DNA of 64,000 nucleotides, taken from the NCBI RefSeq assembly GCF_023284065.1, contig NZ_JAKIKP010000013.1:1-64000 (forward strand), read 5' to 3'. The notes below the pieces were generated by a model. That model worked only from the letters and a program-made list of their open reading frames with translations, was not told the origin of the DNA and searched no databases. A program made the position numbers and the translations under genes. Origin of the DNA: Shewanella gaetbuli (lineage in GTDB: Bacteria > Pseudomonadota > Gammaproteobacteria > Enterobacterales > Shewanellaceae). Shown here one piece after another: positions 63,118 to 64,000 of this stretch (position 1 is the first letter of the stretch; each line of letters opens with the position of its first letter).

Positions 63118-64000
63118 TTACGCGCGACCGGTAGCCTTGTTCATAAATTCTTCAAATTCGACTGCTTTCTCAGTCACTTTTGCAGATTTTAGTAGTTCTT
63201 CAACGGCTTGTTCTTCTAAAGCAACGTTACGCATGTTTTGCATAAGTTCTTTGTTGCCGTTGTAGTAAGCAACAACTTCAGCTGGATCTTCATAAGCAGA
63301 AGCCATAGATTCGATTAACGCATTCACGCGATCATCTTCAGCTTTTAATTCGTTAGTTTTGATTACTTCACCTAGAAGTAAACCAATTTTCACACGACGT
63401 TCAGCTTGTTCAGTGAATAAGTCAGCTGGAAGCTCAGGCATGTTTTTAGCGTCGCCACCAAAACGTTGCATAGCTTGTTGACGAAGTACATTTACTTCAC
63501 CGTCAACTAATGCCGCAGGAATAGTGATTTCGTTAGCAGCTAATAAACCAGTAATCACTTGCTCTTTAACATTCGCTTTAAGCGCTTGTTCAAGTTCACG
63601 AGTCATGTTTTTACGGATTTCAGCTTTAAGCGCGTCTAAACCACCTTCAGCAATGCCGAATAAAGAAGCAAACTCATCGTTAACTTCTGGTAGGTTAGCT
63701 GCTTGAACTTCAGTTAAGGTGATAACGAACTTAGCCGCTTTACCTTTTAAGTTCTCAGCGTGGTAGTCTTCAGGGAAAGACACTTCAATTTCAAATTCTT
63801 CACCGGCTTTATGACCGATAACACCGGTTTCAAAACCAGGGATCATACGGTTACTACCAAGTTGAAGTTCGAAATCGTCAGCTTTGCCACCTTCAAACTC
63901 TTCGCCATCTACGCTACCAATAAAGTTCATTTTAACTTTATCGCCATCAGCTGCTTCACGCTCAACTGCTTCAAAAGTAGCATGCTGTTTGCGTAAAGTT
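63118..64000 (-). CDS. tig: Trigger factor, C-terminal part (partial)
   Basis: The frame is open to the right edge. The visible 293 residues contain the FKBP-type isomerase domain (with [20 protein letters not shown] and [18 protein letters not shown]) and the long helical C-terminal chaperone domain ending FMNKATGRA. The N-terminal ribosome-binding domain is outside the window. Trigger factor binds nascent chains at the ribosome exit. It lies upstream of clpP, as in E. coli. Confidence 0.95.
   Translation of the reverse strand, partial: TLRKQHATFEAVEREAADGDKVKMNFIGSVDGEEFEGGKADDFELQLGSNRMIPGFETGVIGHKAGEEFEIEVSFPEDYHAENLKGKAAKFVITLTEVQAANLPEVNDEFASLFGIAEGGLDALKAEIRKNMTRELEQALKANVKEQVITGLLAANEITIPAALVDGEVNVLRQQAMQRFGGDAKNMPELPADLFTEQAERRVKIGLLLGEVIKTNELKAEDDRVNALIESMASAYEDPAEVVAYYNGNKELMQNMRNVALEEQAVEELLKSAKVTEKAVEFEEFMNKATGRA

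Overview
The window looks like chromosomal DNA of a marine gammaproteobacterium of the Shewanella type. This is inferred from gene content and order, not from a database search. The DNA is AT-rich. It carries gene blocks shared with Escherichia coli (gmhB beside rrs, recR-htpG-adk-gsk, tesA/ybbA-ybbP, sohB/yciK, pspF/pspABC-ycjXF, sapABCDF, tig-clpP-clpX-lon-hupB-ppiD). It also carries genes typical of Shewanella and relatives: FabV, a Pla-1/cef (VolA-like) lipase, and a beta-helix protein with SO2930-type diheme cytochromes.

Layout. 1-453: the 5' end of a 16S rRNA gene on the minus strand, with its leader and an rrn P1-type promoter. 454-2980: gmhB, a GntR/FCD regulator and a KAS III (FabH-like) enzyme. 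3034-7752: a minus-strand acetate-type transport cluster, ordered DUF4212 subunit, ActP-like symporter, cNMP/CBS/nucleotidyltransferase protein and DEDDh exonuclease. 8237-11840: a membrane diguanylate cyclase convergent with an alpha/beta hydrolase. 12019-13431: an unrecognised gene followed by an array of six two-hairpin repeat units. 13432-20492: nadE, gsk, adk, cnoX, htpG (with a clear sigma-32 promoter) and recR. 20847-25300: an RND efflux pair. 25348-30175: a dioxygenase remnant, a methyltransferase and the ybbP-ybbA/tesA divergon.

30340-35502: a DUF3083-like protein, then an 881-residue lipoprotein fusing a beta-helix domain to a diheme cytochrome, then a separate paralogous diheme cytochrome. 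35503-36476: a 1-kb gene-free stretch full of palindromes. 36477-42588: an AraC regulator, sohB, a large lipase lipoprotein, yciK and a ComEA-like protein. 42744-47987: the phage-shock operon pspABC-ycjX-ycjF with a sigma-54-type promoter, divergent from pspF. 48157-53472: sapABCDF. 53578-54780: fabV. 54862-55740: an AraC/GyrI-like regulator. 55906-64000: ppiD, hupB, lon, clpX, clpP and the C-terminal part of tig, all on the minus strand.

Functional themes are envelope stress and transport (Psp, Sap, RND, lipase, SohB, PpiD), protein quality control (HtpG, CnoX, Lon, ClpXP, trigger factor), fatty-acid synthesis (FabV, KAS III) and acetate uptake. The least explained parts are the beta-helix/cytochrome fusion with its paralogue, the two-hairpin repeat array (12578-13428), and the palindrome-rich intergenic region (35503-36476).
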